DNA of 64,000 bases from RBG-16-57-11 sp964503145. GTDB taxonomy: Bacteria; Chloroflexota; Anaerolineae; Anaerolineales; UBA4823. The stretch is taken from the NCBI GenBank assembly GCA_964503145.1, contig CAZCYV010000001.1, positions 806,001-870,000 on the forward strand. The letters are read 5' to 3'. This document shows, one piece after another, positions 26,286 to 35,410 of the stretch. Within the stretch, counting starts at the first letter, position 1. The number at the start of each line of letters is the position of its first letter. The notes beneath the pieces are model-generated. The model saw nothing but the letters and a program-made list of their open reading frames with translations, was not told the DNA's origin and did no database searches. The position numbers and the translations under genes are program-made.

Positions 26286-27268
26286 ACCCTCAACTCGACG
26301 ATGTCTCCATCCTGCAGCACGTAATCCCGCTGCACCATCTGACCCTCGAAGGCGGTGCTACCCCACACTCGCGCCGATTTCAGCTTCTCGTAGAAATCAC
26401 GGTGGATCTTGCGCGCCAGGTCGGCGATGGTGCTACCCTTTTTGAGCACGAAGGGGCGCTCCAGGTCAGGCTCCTTGCCCGGCGGCCGGGCATAGACGCG
26501 GATGATCTGCAGGTCTTGATAGACCCGTTGCTTGAACAGATCAAAATTGCGTCTGGCGACGGCCGATATCGGGATCATCGGGCATTCCTCGCCTAAGAGC
26601 GCGCAGAACAGATCGTACAGTTCATCCAGGCTGGGGTCGTCGCATTTGTTCGCCAGGATCAACATGGGCAGAAAGGTCATGCGTTCCCGGCCAGCGTAGC
26701 GCTCACGGCGCTCGAGCGAGGCAATGCGGTGCTCCTCCAGGATCAGCAGCGTCTCCTGCAACTGCTCCAGTGGATCGGCCTGTAGATCGACGACCGGCAA
26801 GATCAGATCGGCGCGACGGATGAGATCGAACAACCCCGGCTCGACGAACTCTCGGTCCAGCGGCGGCGTATCCACGAGCTGCACCTGGATGTTCTCCACG
26901 TTCATCATCCCTGGAAGCGGCTTCCAGGTGGTGTAAGGCGCTGGCGAGACTTCCGGCTCTGCCCGCGTCAGCGCCGCCAGCAGCGCCGATTTCCCCACAT
27001 TCGTCGGCCCAACCAGCACCGCCTGCCCGGCGCCTTCCCTCTCGATGTGGAAGGCCGCTTGATGAGCGCCGTGCTTTTTGCGCGTCTGAGCTTCTTCTTT
27101 GAGTTTGGAGAGCTGACGACGCAGGTCTGCCCGTAGCTTATCGGTCCCCTTGTGCTTGGGGACGATGCTGATCATCTCCTCCAGGCAGGCGACCTTCGCT
27201 GCTGGCGTTTCAGCTTCTCGAAAGCGCCTCTCGGCATCGAAGTAATCCGGAGGTAAGTTGGTCGGCAT
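26282..27268 (-). CDS. OBG-type GTPase with C-terminal TGS domain
   Basis: Protein of 328 residues. An N-terminal helical region (1-75) precedes the G domain: G1 GPTNVGKSAL, G3 DTPPLD, G4 NKCD and a G5-like SAVA. The C-terminal TGS domain occupies about residues 250-328 (RPFVLKKGSTIADLARKIH, VLQDGDIVEL). This is the architecture of DRG-related TGS GTPases, which associate with ribosomes or RNA. The ATG at 27268 with AGAGGGCAGAG upstream is chosen over a longer open frame to 27382, whose extra residues look non-coding. Precise function unknown. Confidence 0.85.
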   Translation of the reverse strand: MPTNLPPDYFDAERRFREAETPAAKVACLEEMISIVPKHKGTDKLRADLRRQLSKLKEEAQTRKKHGAHQAAFHIEREGAGQAVLVGPTNVGKSALLAALTRAEPEVSPAPYTTWKPLPGMMNVENIQVQLVDTPPLDREFVEPGLFDLIRRADLILPVVDLQADPLEQLQETLLILEEHRIASLERRERYAGRERMTFLPMLILANKCDDPSLDELYDLFCALLGEECPMIPISAVARRNFDLFKQRVYQDLQIIRVYARPPGKEPDLERPFVLKKGSTIADLARKIHRDFYEKLKSARVWGSTAFEGQMVQRDYVLQDGDIVELRV

Positions 27269-27335
27269 CTCTGCCCTCTCAGAATCAGCACACTTGTGAA
27301 CTGCGCTCACAATTATACTGAGTTTCCGGCCCCTT

Positions 27336-27373
27336 AAAGCAAAAGCGCTGCAGATCGAATGATCTGCAGCGCT
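27336..27373 (-). terminator. rho-independent terminator of the polysaccharide cluster
   Basis: Perfect 13-bp inverted repeat AGCGCTGCAGATC (27344-27356) and GATCTGCAGCGCT (27361-27373) with loop GAAT. On the minus strand it is followed by TTTTGCTTT. It lies 34 bases after the last gene of the polysaccharide cluster. Confidence 0.85.
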
Positions 27374-27406
27374 GCCGCTCACAAATTACGAAGCAAGTCC
27401 CTAAGG

Positions 27407-29095
27407 TTAAGCTGTCTCGTCTGCCGCCGAGGCGACGGCCTCCCCGGCTTTTCCCCCCTCGGAGGAAGGAGATTTTCGCGTCTTGAAGGCCATGCGGCTG
27501 AACCCCAGCGGGATGCGCAGCTTGCCCAACTTCAGGGAGTGGGTCTCCTCGGCTGGCAGCCCATAATCGTAATGATACAGCCGGTAATACGCCCGATGGC
27601 TGCGAGGGATGCGATTCAAGACCACGCCGGCGATTTTCGCCCCGACGCTCTCCAGTCGTTTCAAGGCCACCACCGCTTCGGAGCGGCGGGTCAGCCCATA
27701 GCCAACCACGATCAGCACTTCGTCCACCTCGGTGGACAGGATAGACGAGTCGGTCACCAGGATCGGCGGACCATCCACAATCAGGTAGTCGGTCTGCTCT
27801 TCAAGTTCGGAAAGGATCTGTTTCATCCTCGGCGATCCGATCAAATCGCTCGCGTTATGCACCGGCTCGCCAGCGGTGATCACCGAGAGGTTCTCCACCG
27901 GCATCGCATGGATGCACTCCTGGATCGGTGTCTCCGGATGCAAAAGCAGCGTGGCCAGACCTTTCTCGTTGGGCAGCTTCAGATAAGTGTGCAGGCTGGG
28001 GCGGCGCAGGTCTGCGTCCACCAGGATCACCTTCTTTCCGGCCAGCGCATAGGTCAGCGCCAGATTGGATGCGATCATCGACTTGCCCTCGGTCTTGCTG
28101 ACGCTGGCCACCAAAAACGACCGCGCCGGGGCATCCGTTTGAGCGAAATCCAGGCTGACCTTCAAGGCGCGGAAGGCCTCCGCCACCAGCGAACGCGGCT
28201 TTTCTGCCACAATTGAGGCCTTGTCGACTTCCTGATTTATCTCAGGGACGAAACCGATCACCGGCAACTTCAGCACGCGATTGATCTCCTCGGCGGTCTC
28301 GATGGCGTCGTCCAGGTACTCGATCAGATACGCTGCTCCGGCGGAGATCAGAAAGGCGATCACAATCGACATCAGGATGACCGTGACGCGGTTCGGCCCA
28401 ATGGGGCGATTGGGCAAAGCAGCAGGCTCCAGCAGATTCAAGCTATTGGGAGCACGGCCGAGCGAATTGCTCAGCATGCTGGCGTAATTCGATTGTAGCG
28501 TGAGCAGCTTCTGACGCAGCGCCGCCAGGTCCGCCTGGGCGTCTGCGATCTGGCGCGCGCTGTTCAAACTGCCCAATTCATTTTCCTTCTCGGCGATTTC
28601 ATCCTGGGTATCCTGGATCTGCGTCTCCAATAGCTCCAATTGCTGGCGGATGAACTCCTGGCGCTGCTGCTCGCGCAAATCGGGATTGCTGGGGCTTTGC
28701 TTGATGAGCTGGTTGGCCAGTTCATTGGCAACCGCCTGGGCGCGATAGCGATCGGTGTCTGTGACGATGATTTCGATGATCTGGCTGTTGGGCACCGCCT
28801 GGGAGGTGTAGCTCGGCAGCCAGGGCAGACCCAGGGCTTCCATCGTCGCATTGCGCACCACCTCGCGCTCGGCGATATTGGCGTAATAAGACGCCAGTTG
28901 CTGCGCCAGCCCCAATTCGCCGCCGGAAGGATTCGGCTCATACACCGCCCGCCCAATGACCAGCGAAGCGCGCGTCTGGTAGATCGGCGGCTGACGGCTG
29001 ATCACCACATAGCTAGAAATCCCGGCCAACACGCAAGCGACCAGAATCAATTTCCACCACTTAATCAATGGCTCAAGATATTGTCTGATTTCCAT
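27407..29095 (-). CDS. Wzc-like chain-length determinant / tyrosine kinase
   Basis: Controls polymer length and export of the surface polysaccharide. The 562-residue protein has a Wzz domain with membrane segments at about residues 14-32 and 240-262 and a periplasmic or external coiled coil between them (about 125-220). The cytoplasmic BY-kinase domain has TEGKSMIASNLAL (Walker A), VILVDADLRRP (Walker A') and LIVDGPPIL (Walker B). A tyrosine-rich stretch YYRLYHYDYGL, suited to autophosphorylation, comes before a charged tail. The ATG at 29095 with AAAGGCGGT upstream is chosen; the frame is open to 29143. It is last in the cluster and followed by the terminator. Confidence 0.92.
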   Translation of the reverse strand: MEIRQYLEPLIKWWKLILVACVLAGISSYVVISRQPPIYQTRASLVIGRAVYEPNPSGGELGLAQQLASYYANIAEREVVRNATMEALGLPWLPSYTSQAVPNSQIIEIIVTDTDRYRAQAVANELANQLIKQSPSNPDLREQQRQEFIRQQLELLETQIQDTQDEIAEKENELGSLNSARQIADAQADLAALRQKLLTLQSNYASMLSNSLGRAPNSLNLLEPAALPNRPIGPNRVTVILMSIVIAFLISAGAAYLIEYLDDAIETAEEINRVLKLPVIGFVPEINQEVDKASIVAEKPRSLVAEAFRALKVSLDFAQTDAPARSFLVASVSKTEGKSMIASNLALTYALAGKKVILVDADLRRPSLHTYLKLPNEKGLATLLLHPETPIQECIHAMPVENLSVITAGEPVHNASDLIGSPRMKQILSELEEQTDYLIVDGPPILVTDSSILSTEVDEVLIVVGYGLTRRSEAVVALKRLESVGAKIAGVVLNRIPRSHRAYYRLYHYDYGLPAEETHSLKLGKLRIPLGFSRMAFKTRKSPSSEGGKAGEAVASAADETA

Positions 29096-29108
29096 ATTTT
29101 TACCGCCT

Positions 29109-29720
29109 TTATTTCGAGCGAACCTTGCTTGTCTCCAATTCACGGATCAGCGTCACACCGTCATGAAGGCTTCGCACGATGTAATCCGGTTGGACACCCT
29201 GGCGGCTGAGCTCTTCACAAATATAACACTTGAAGCTGGAATAAACCAGGAGGTTGGTTGTGCCTGCGGCTTTTCCAGCCTGCAAGTCGGTGATCCCATC
29301 GCCGATGAAATAGGAGTTTTCCAGGTCAATATCCATTTCTTCGGCTGCGCGCAACAGCAGGCCCGGCCGGGGCTTGCGGCAGTCACAGACTTTGCGATAC
29401 GGCTCGATCACCCCTTCGGGGTGATGCATGCAGTAATACACACGGTCGAGCCGCGCGCCCTGCTTTGCCAGGTCGCCGCTCATCTGGTGTGTCATCGCCT
29501 CCAACAACGCCGCAGTGAACTTGCCTTTGGCGACCCCAGGCTGATTCGAAATGACCACCGCCAGGAAACCCAGGTCGTTGATCAGGCGAACCGCCTCGGG
29601 GACCTCAGGGAGCAGGCGAAACTGACGCGGGTTGGCCGGCGAATCCACCAGACCAAATTCGGGGTTATAGACCAGGGCGTTGATCACCCCATCCCGGTCG
29701 AGAAAAACAGCGCGGTTCAT
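29109..29720 (-). CDS. gmhB: GmhB-like HAD phosphatase (heptose-1,7-bisphosphate 7-phosphatase)
   Basis: HAD-superfamily phosphatase of 203 residues. Catalytic motif FLDRDGVIN has nucleophile Asp8 and acid Asp10. ISNQP supplies the second motif, and a zinc-knuckle-like stretch CMHHPEG...CDCRKP is typical of GmhB/HisB phosphatases. GDGITDL supplies the last motif. ATG at 29720 is chosen; GTG at 29735 would add five residues. It lies between the gmhA-like and wzc-like genes. With gmhA and the hddA-like kinase it makes a D-glycero-D-manno-heptose phosphate pathway. Histidinol phosphatase is a less likely alternative here. Confidence 0.88.
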   Translation of the reverse strand: MNRAVFLDRDGVINALVYNPEFGLVDSPANPRQFRLLPEVPEAVRLINDLGFLAVVISNQPGVAKGKFTAALLEAMTHQMSGDLAKQGARLDRVYYCMHHPEGVIEPYRKVCDCRKPRPGLLLRAAEEMDIDLENSYFIGDGITDLQAGKAAGTTNLLVYSSFKCYICEELSRQGVQPDYIVRSLHDGVTLIRELETSKVRSK

Positions 29721-29764
29721 CCTGGCAACAGCCACCCCACAACGTCGGGCGGCAAAACGCCGCC

Positions 29765-30385
29765 CTACTCCAATTCCACCAGCCGCTTGAGGGTGTTGGC
29801 GATGGCGTGTTCAGCGATCAAGTGGCAATCCTCTTGCTGACAGATGTGTCCGGTAGGCGTGAGAACACAATGATCGACCAGGTCTTTGAGTTTGCCTCCG
29901 GTGAGTCCGGTCAATCCGATAGTCGCCGCACCGTGCTGGCGCGCCACTTGCACCGCCCGCAGCACATTGGGCGAGTTTCCGCTGGCAGAGATCGCCACCA
30001 CCACATCTCCGGGTCGGATGAAGTTGGTAAGTTGTTCGGCAAAAATCTCTTCATACGACGTATCATTCCCCCAGGCGGTCATCAGCGGGATGTTATCGGT
30101 CAGCGCGATGGCTTTGAAGCGCGGTTTGCCTGGGGTGATGGTCAGCTTGTTCAAGTCATTGGCCATGTGCGAGGCGGTGGCCGCGCTGCCGCCGTTACCG
30201 AGGATGAAGATCTGCGCCCCGCGACGCCAGGCATTGAACAGTACCTGAGTGGCCTGCCAGAGCGCATCGCGCTTCAGCAAGCGCACCGCCTCTTCCAATT
30301 CCACCAGATATTGGTTCAACGGATCGTCTGCCAGGGGTTGATAGGCGACCCAATCGAGCCTGGCCGAGTCGGGTTGATGAGTCAT
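29765..30385 (-). CDS. gmhA: sedoheptulose-7-phosphate isomerase (SIS domain)
   Basis: SIS-domain protein of 206 residues with ILGNGGSAATASHMANDL and VAISASGNSPNVLRAV, the sugar-phosphate binding loops of GmhA-type isomerases, and a C-terminal helix with CHLIAEHAIANTL. ATG at 30385 has GGAGG five bases upstream; a longer frame to 30436 is unlikely. GmhA converts sedoheptulose 7-phosphate to D-glycero-D-manno-heptose 7-phosphate. GmhB and a HddA-type kinase nearby support that assignment over other SIS isomerases. Confidence 0.88.
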   Translation of the reverse strand: MTHQPDSARLDWVAYQPLADDPLNQYLVELEEAVRLLKRDALWQATQVLFNAWRRGAQIFILGNGGSAATASHMANDLNKLTITPGKPRFKAIALTDNIPLMTAWGNDTSYEEIFAEQLTNFIRPGDVVVAISASGNSPNVLRAVQVARQHGAATIGLTGLTGGKLKDLVDHCVLTPTGHICQQEDCHLIAEHAIANTLKRLVELE

Positions 30386-30463
30386 ATTGTCCTCCAATGA
30401 GTACGAACCAAATAGATGAGTAAGTTTACCATGCAAATCTGATCTGAATTAAAGCAGCAACGT

Positions 30464-31441
30464 TCAATCGGTATAACCATCCGGGTGGCGCAGATGCCAC
30501 TCCCAGGCGCTCTGGATGATATCCTCCAGGGCAGGGTATTGCGGTTTCCAGCCCAGCTCCTGGCGGATCCGCTCCGAGCTGGCGATCAGCGTCGCCGGGT
30601 CGCCCGGCCGGCGCTCGACCACCACATACGGGATCGGCCTGCCGGTGAGGCGTTGGGCGGTCTCGATCACCTGCTTCACGCTGAAGCCCTGTCCATTGCC
30701 CAGGTTGTACACCCGGCTGCCGCGATCTAGCGCCTGCAACGCCAGGATGTGCGCTTGCGCCAGATCGATGACATGAATGTAATCGCGCACGCACGTCCCA
30801 TCAGGGGTGGGATAATCCCCGCCGAACACGCGGATCTGCGGCAGCTTCCCCAAGGCAACTTTGAGCACCAGTGGGATCAGATGGGTTTCCGGATTGTGGT
30901 CCTCGCCAAAGCGCTCGCTGGCGCCGGCGGCGTTGAAGTAGCGCAGGGCGGCGTAGCGCAGGCCCAGCAGGCGATCCAGCCAGGCCAGCATCCGCTCGAG
31001 CAGATACTTGCTCTCGCCATACGGGCTGCCGGGGATGATCTGCTCCTCCTCGCTGATCGGGATGCGGGCCGGTCGGTCGAACAGGTTGGCCGTGGACGAC
31101 AGGATGAAGCGCCGCACCCCGTGGGCGACCGCCTCCTGCAGCAGGTTCAGCCCATTGGTCACATTATCGCCGATGTACTTGAAGGGCGCTTCCATCGATT
31201 CGCCCACCAGGGTGTACGAAGCGAAGTGCATCACCGCCTCGATGGCGTTTTCGTCAAAGGCGCGCCGCACCGCCTGGCGGTCGGCCAGATCGCCCTGGAT
31301 AAACTTGGCCTGCGGGTGCACTGCTGAACGGTGACCCTGGTAAAGGTTATCGAACACAATCACCTGATCGCCGCGGGCGATGAGTTGCTCAGAAACAATC
31401 GAGCCGATATAACCCGCGCCGCCTGTTATCAAGATTTTCAT
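30464..31441 (-). CDS. galE: UDP-glucose 4-epimerase
   Basis: Extended short-chain dehydrogenase of 325 residues. NAD site is TGGAGYIGS, catalytic YxxxK is SPYGESK, and the substrate-binding segment RYFNAAGASERFGE is characteristic of GalE. It interconverts UDP-glucose and UDP-galactose and would supply galactose or a related sugar to the glycosyltransferases encoded around it. It is transcribed with the flanking heptose genes; spacing to hddA is 52 bases and to gmhA 78 bases. Confidence 0.93.
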   Translation of the reverse strand: MKILITGGAGYIGSIVSEQLIARGDQVIVFDNLYQGHRSAVHPQAKFIQGDLADRQAVRRAFDENAIEAVMHFASYTLVGESMEAPFKYIGDNVTNGLNLLQEAVAHGVRRFILSSTANLFDRPARIPISEEEQIIPGSPYGESKYLLERMLAWLDRLLGLRYAALRYFNAAGASERFGEDHNPETHLIPLVLKVALGKLPQIRVFGGDYPTPDGTCVRDYIHVIDLAQAHILALQALDRGSRVYNLGNGQGFSVKQVIETAQRLTGRPIPYVVVERRPGDPATLIASSERIRQELGWKPQYPALEDIIQSAWEWHLRHPDGYTD

Positions 31442-31493
31442 CCGTTTGATCTCCGTCTTAGTGGTTTGGATAAGGAGCGATCGAAAGCCGCGC

Positions 31494-32471
31494 CTATCGG
31501 CGGTAGTTAAAAATCACTTTCGAACCGTCCGGCTCCAGATTGAAGGGCACTTCCTGAAGATCGGACAAAGCATCGCGCACCGCTTCGCGCTTTTCGTAAG
31601 GACAATAAAGCAGAAGGAAGCCGCCGCCGCCAGCGCCGGTGATCTTCCCGCCGATCGCTCCGGCTTTCAGCGCCGCCTCATAGATCGCATCGATCGTCGG
31701 ATTGGACACCCGGCTGGCCAATTGCTTCTTCAACTCCCAGCTTTCGTGCAGCAGCATGCCGATGATATCCAGGTTGCCCATCAGCAATTCTTCCTTCGCC
31801 AGACAGGCCATGTGCTTGATTTGGTGTAGCAGCTTGCGGCTGTTTTTGATATTCGCCTTTTGCTCGTCCAGGATCGAATCGGCCTTGCGCGTCACCCCGG
31901 TGTAGAAGAGCAGCAAGCTCTCATTCAGGCGATAACTCAAGCGCGGCTCCAGTTCGATGCGTTCGGCAACCACGCTGCCATCGGGGCGAAATTCCAGAAA
32001 GCGCAGCCCGCCTAAGGCGCAGATATATTGGTCTTGCAGGCCAATCGGTTTTTTCAGCCGATCGATCTCGATCTCGCAGGCCTCTCGCGCCAGGCGCTCC
32101 GCGGTGACCGATTCGCCCAGGTAGGTGTACATGGCGTGCAGCGCGCCGACGGTAACCGCGCTCGACGAGGCCAGCCCAGCGCCCGCCGGGATATCGCCCA
32201 TCGTGGTGATCTCCACGCCCTTCTGGATGCCAGTGATGCGCATCGCCTCCCGGATCAACTCGTGCTGCACTTCATCCACACGATCTACGATCTCGGTGCG
32301 GGTGTAGCCGACGCGGATCATGGGATCGAAGCGTTTCTTGATGGTCACGAAAATATATTTATCGATGGCGGAAGTGAGGATGCTGGTCCCTCCCTCTTCC
32401 ATGAAATAGGAAGGGAAATCCGTCCCGCCGCCCAAGAAGCTAACCCGAAGCGGTGTCTGGACGATGATCAT
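31494..32471 (-). CDS. hddA: GHMP kinase, D-glycero-D-manno-heptose 7-phosphate kinase type
   Basis: Protein of 325 residues with the GHMP motifs: TPLRVSFLGGGTDFPSYF at the N-terminus, PAGAGLASSSAVTVG (phosphate loop) and the C-terminal GKITGAGGGGFLLLY. The GGGTDFP start is characteristic of HddA and related sugar kinases. ATG at 32471 with GGAGCC nine bases upstream is chosen; the frame runs open to 32564 inside the preceding gene. With gmhA and gmhB it would make D-glycero-D-manno-heptose 1-phosphate for GDP-heptose. The expected guanylyltransferase (hddC) is not in the window. Confidence 0.86.
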   Translation of the reverse strand: MIIVQTPLRVSFLGGGTDFPSYFMEEGGTSILTSAIDKYIFVTIKKRFDPMIRVGYTRTEIVDRVDEVQHELIREAMRITGIQKGVEITTMGDIPAGAGLASSSAVTVGALHAMYTYLGESVTAERLAREACEIEIDRLKKPIGLQDQYICALGGLRFLEFRPDGSVVAERIELEPRLSYRLNESLLLFYTGVTRKADSILDEQKANIKNSRKLLHQIKHMACLAKEELLMGNLDIIGMLLHESWELKKQLASRVSNPTIDAIYEAALKAGAIGGKITGAGGGGFLLLYCPYEKREAVRDALSDLQEVPFNLEPDGSKVIFNYRR

Positions 32472-32488
32472 AATGTTTGGCTCCTGGA

Positions 32489-34000
32489 CTAGTAGGCCCC
32501 CCTGCTCCTGAGCACGGCCGGAATGGTTTGAAGCAGCAGTTGCAGATCCAGCCAGATGCTCCAATTGCGGATATACTGCATATCCAGCCGCACCCGATCG
32601 GCGTAGGTCAGGTCAGAACGGCCGCTCACCTGCCACAGGCCGGTGATGCCAGGGCGGACGGTGAGCAGGTTCATGCCCCACTGATTGTATTCTTTCATTT
32701 CATCTGGATGGATCATGCGCGGCCCCACCAGCGACATCTCGTAGCGCAGCACGTTGAACAACTGCGGCAGTTCATCCAGGCTGTATTTGCGCAAAAAACT
32801 GCCAACGCGGGTGACGCGAGGGTCTTTCTTGAGCTTGCGCTTGGTGTTAAGCTCTTGCAACAACTCAGCGTTCTTCGCCAGGATAGCGTCGCCGTCAACC
32901 CGCATGGTGCGGAACTTGAAGGCGTCGAACTGGCGGTTGTTCACGCCCATCACTCGCCGCCGATAGATGATCGGCCCTGGCGAATCCAGCTTGACGGCGA
33001 TGGCAATCGCCAGCATCAGCGGCGAAAGCAGGATCACCGCCGGAATGGTCAGGCCATAATCCAACACCAACTTCAAGAAGTTATCGAAGCCGGTCAGGCG
33101 CACCTTGTTCACACACACCAGCGGCACGAAGGCGAACTCGCGCACCCTCAAGCCGGTGGTCACGATCTCGTATAGCCCGGAGGACATGCGCACATTGACG
33201 CGGTCAGACATGCCATAGGTTTGAAAGATCTCCAGCAGCTTGTCCCGGCTGGTGATGGAACTGCTGGCCAGGATGACCTCCTGCACCTGGTACTTCTCGA
33301 TGATGCTCTCCAGGTGGCTCATATTGCCCAAGACGCGCAGGCCGCGGGTGGGCACCGTGTCGGGCGAGAACTTCTTATCGACGAAGCCGACGATGTGCAA
33401 TCCGGAATACTGGGGGTTGGAAAGCTGATTGGCCAGCAAGATGCCCTCGTTGTTCGCCCCCACGATCACCGCTCGGGAGATGAACAGCCCATAGCGCCGC
33501 AGATAGTAGATCACCCGCCGCAGCCAGAAGCGTCCGGCGCCAATGAAGATGAACGACAGGCTCCAGGCCAGGATCAGCCAGCCGCGAGCGATCAGGAACA
33601 TGGGCTGCAAGAAGTCGAAGATGATCACCAGCAAGATGGCGATCGTCGTGCCGCGAAAAACCAGCGCGTATTCCTGCGGGCCGCCCAGCAAATTCTCTTT
33701 GTTGTAAAGCCCTGATAACAGGAAGATCAGCCACCAAAGAATGGCGATGAAGAAAGTGACTAACTGATAGTATTGGATATTGGGGACAACGTCCGTTTCG
33801 AAGATGGGCAGAGGGATGTTGAAGCGGATGAAGTACGCCAGTCTAAACGCGAAGCCCATCATCAACAGGTCATTGAAGATCAAGACCAGGATGTAGAGTG
33901 ACCATTGCAGCTTCTGAGAAGAAAGTGACTTCGCCACGTTAGCGCCACGTTTGCGAGTCTCATCCTGAGAGACCTGTGTCATAGTTTTGGATGACTCCAT
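32489..34000 (-). CDS. polyprenyl-phosphate sugar phosphotransferase (WcaJ/WbaP type)
   Basis: Initiates repeat-unit synthesis by moving a sugar-1-phosphate onto undecaprenyl phosphate. The 503-residue protein has four to five N-terminal membrane segments, a Rossmann-like CoA-binding domain (AVIVGANNEG, LGNMSHLESII) and a fifth membrane region. The catalytic bacterial sugar transferase domain has SPGPIIYRRRVMG, KFRTM, LRKYSLDELPQL, SLVGPRM and RPGITGLWQVSGR. ATG at 34000 with GAGGTG four bases upstream is chosen. It overlaps the 3' end of the upstream glycosyltransferase by 41 bases, so the two are likely coupled. Confidence 0.93.
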   Translation of the reverse strand: MESSKTMTQVSQDETRKRGANVAKSLSSQKLQWSLYILVLIFNDLLMMGFAFRLAYFIRFNIPLPIFETDVVPNIQYYQLVTFFIAILWWLIFLLSGLYNKENLLGGPQEYALVFRGTTIAILLVIIFDFLQPMFLIARGWLILAWSLSFIFIGAGRFWLRRVIYYLRRYGLFISRAVIVGANNEGILLANQLSNPQYSGLHIVGFVDKKFSPDTVPTRGLRVLGNMSHLESIIEKYQVQEVILASSSITSRDKLLEIFQTYGMSDRVNVRMSSGLYEIVTTGLRVREFAFVPLVCVNKVRLTGFDNFLKLVLDYGLTIPAVILLSPLMLAIAIAVKLDSPGPIIYRRRVMGVNNRQFDAFKFRTMRVDGDAILAKNAELLQELNTKRKLKKDPRVTRVGSFLRKYSLDELPQLFNVLRYEMSLVGPRMIHPDEMKEYNQWGMNLLTVRPGITGLWQVSGRSDLTYADRVRLDMQYIRNWSIWLDLQLLLQTIPAVLRSRGAY

Positions 34001-35213
34001 GATACACCTCTTCCAACTGACCCACAAGATGATCCCAGGAGAAGCGCCGTTCGACATAGGCGCGCCCAGAGGCGCCCATTGCCTGTCTGAGACCGGCGTC
34101 TTCCAACAATCGGATGACCCTGGCTGCAAACTCAGCCGGTTCTTTGGCGATCATCACCTGCTGCCCGTCAACGATATCTGCCAGTGCAGATACTGCCAGG
34201 GGCGTGGCAACCACGGGCGTGCCGCAGGCCATGCTCTCAATGACCTTGAACTGCATGCCCGCTCCATAAGTCAGCGGCGCAACCGCAACGGTCGCCCGCT
34301 GTAAATAGGGGCGCAGATCCGGCACCATCCCGGTGACCGTGACGTTGGGATGAGCGGCCATCTCTCTCACCTCCGGGGTCGGATCTTTGCCGACGATCCA
34401 TAGCTTGACCTCCGGCCGCCTGGCCCACACCAACGGCATGATCTGCTCGAAAAGATACACCACCATCGAAACGTTGGCGTGATAGCTCATCTTACCGCTC
34501 ACCACCAGGGTGGCGGGTTCGCGCTTGATCTGCGGATCTGGGCAGAAGTAATCCAAATCCACGCCGATCGGAAATACGCTCAACTTCGAGTCGGTCGGTG
34601 TGGCATCTTTCAGCGCCAGCAGGGCGTTCTTGTCCTTCTGCGAAGTGACCAGAATGGCCGGGAATTGGCGGGTCAGGTAGGCCTCGAATTTCTCTGTGCG
34701 TTCCAGTTCGAGTTGGGTGATCCAGCGGAAAACTCGCCGCTTGCTCTGCACTGAAGATTGTCGAAACAGGTAAGAAATACAATCCACACTGTCCCAAACG
34801 ATGGGCGGGCACGGCTTTGCGCCATTGCCACAAGCGGGCCATTTCGACTTCAGGAACAGCCCATACTTCACGCCGCGTAGATGCTCGACGTGCACCACAT
34901 CGATCTTCTCCTGTTGCAGGCTGGCAAGAGCCTGGGTTGCCATCTGTGGATGCCAGCTATACCAGGCCTGCAAAGGCTGAGAGGTGGGAAGCGCAGCGAG
35001 GCAATTGGCCAGGGAGCGCCAGGTGGGCATTGCGAACGCTCGAACCGATTGACAGTGCAGTTTTAGCTCCTGAAGGTCTTGCCTCTCTTGCTCGCTCGTC
35101 CACAGCGTGACCACATGGACGCGATGGCCGCGCTGAGAGAGCTTGCGGATCGTGTTATAAGAGCGGGCGCGGATTAAGTTCGGAGTGTACGGAACAGCAA
35201 AGAGAATATTCAT
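33960..35213 (-). CDS. glycosyltransferase family 4
   Basis: GT-B fold glycosyltransferase of 417 residues. The N-terminus MNILFAVPYTPNLIRARSYN resembles sugar transferases of exosortase-type exopolysaccharide clusters. The C-terminal donor domain has VAVAPLTYGAGMQFKVIESM with the family's E-x7-E-type element. Catalysis of the transfer of a nucleotide-linked hexose, heptose or deoxysugar is expected; donor and acceptor cannot be told. It is the first gene after the promoter-like region at 35321 and overlaps the downstream sugar phosphotransferase gene. Confidence 0.88.
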   Translation of the reverse strand: MNILFAVPYTPNLIRARSYNTIRKLSQRGHRVHVVTLWTSEQERQDLQELKLHCQSVRAFAMPTWRSLANCLAALPTSQPLQAWYSWHPQMATQALASLQQEKIDVVHVEHLRGVKYGLFLKSKWPACGNGAKPCPPIVWDSVDCISYLFRQSSVQSKRRVFRWITQLELERTEKFEAYLTRQFPAILVTSQKDKNALLALKDATPTDSKLSVFPIGVDLDYFCPDPQIKREPATLVVSGKMSYHANVSMVVYLFEQIMPLVWARRPEVKLWIVGKDPTPEVREMAAHPNVTVTGMVPDLRPYLQRATVAVAPLTYGAGMQFKVIESMACGTPVVATPLAVSALADIVDGQQVMIAKEPAEFAARVIRLLEDAGLRQAMGASGRAYVERRFSWDHLVGQLEEVYHGVIQNYDTGLSG

Positions 35214-35320
35214 CCTGGCTCGACTTTATTGAGGCTGTCCATCCCTGAGACCCAAAGAGACCAAAGAAACAGAAATAAACCGGATAAGGACGAAACAGCA
35301 GCGGAACGGGCAGCTTTCTG

Positions 35321-35326
35321 ATTATA
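35321..35326 (-). promoter_or_regulatory. possible -10 box inside an AT-rich gap of the cluster
   Basis: TATAAT on the minus strand in the 197-base gap 35214-35410, about 105 bases before the glycosyltransferase start. The gap is clearly AT-richer than the genes around it. No convincing -35. It could drive the last seven genes of the cluster. Confidence 0.35.
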
Positions 35327-35410
35327 AGACGTAAAGAAAAGGCAAATGTGATGGTTTTGGTATGGTTAACAAACCTTAACGCCAAATTTACGCCACTCTG
35401 ATTCTACTCC

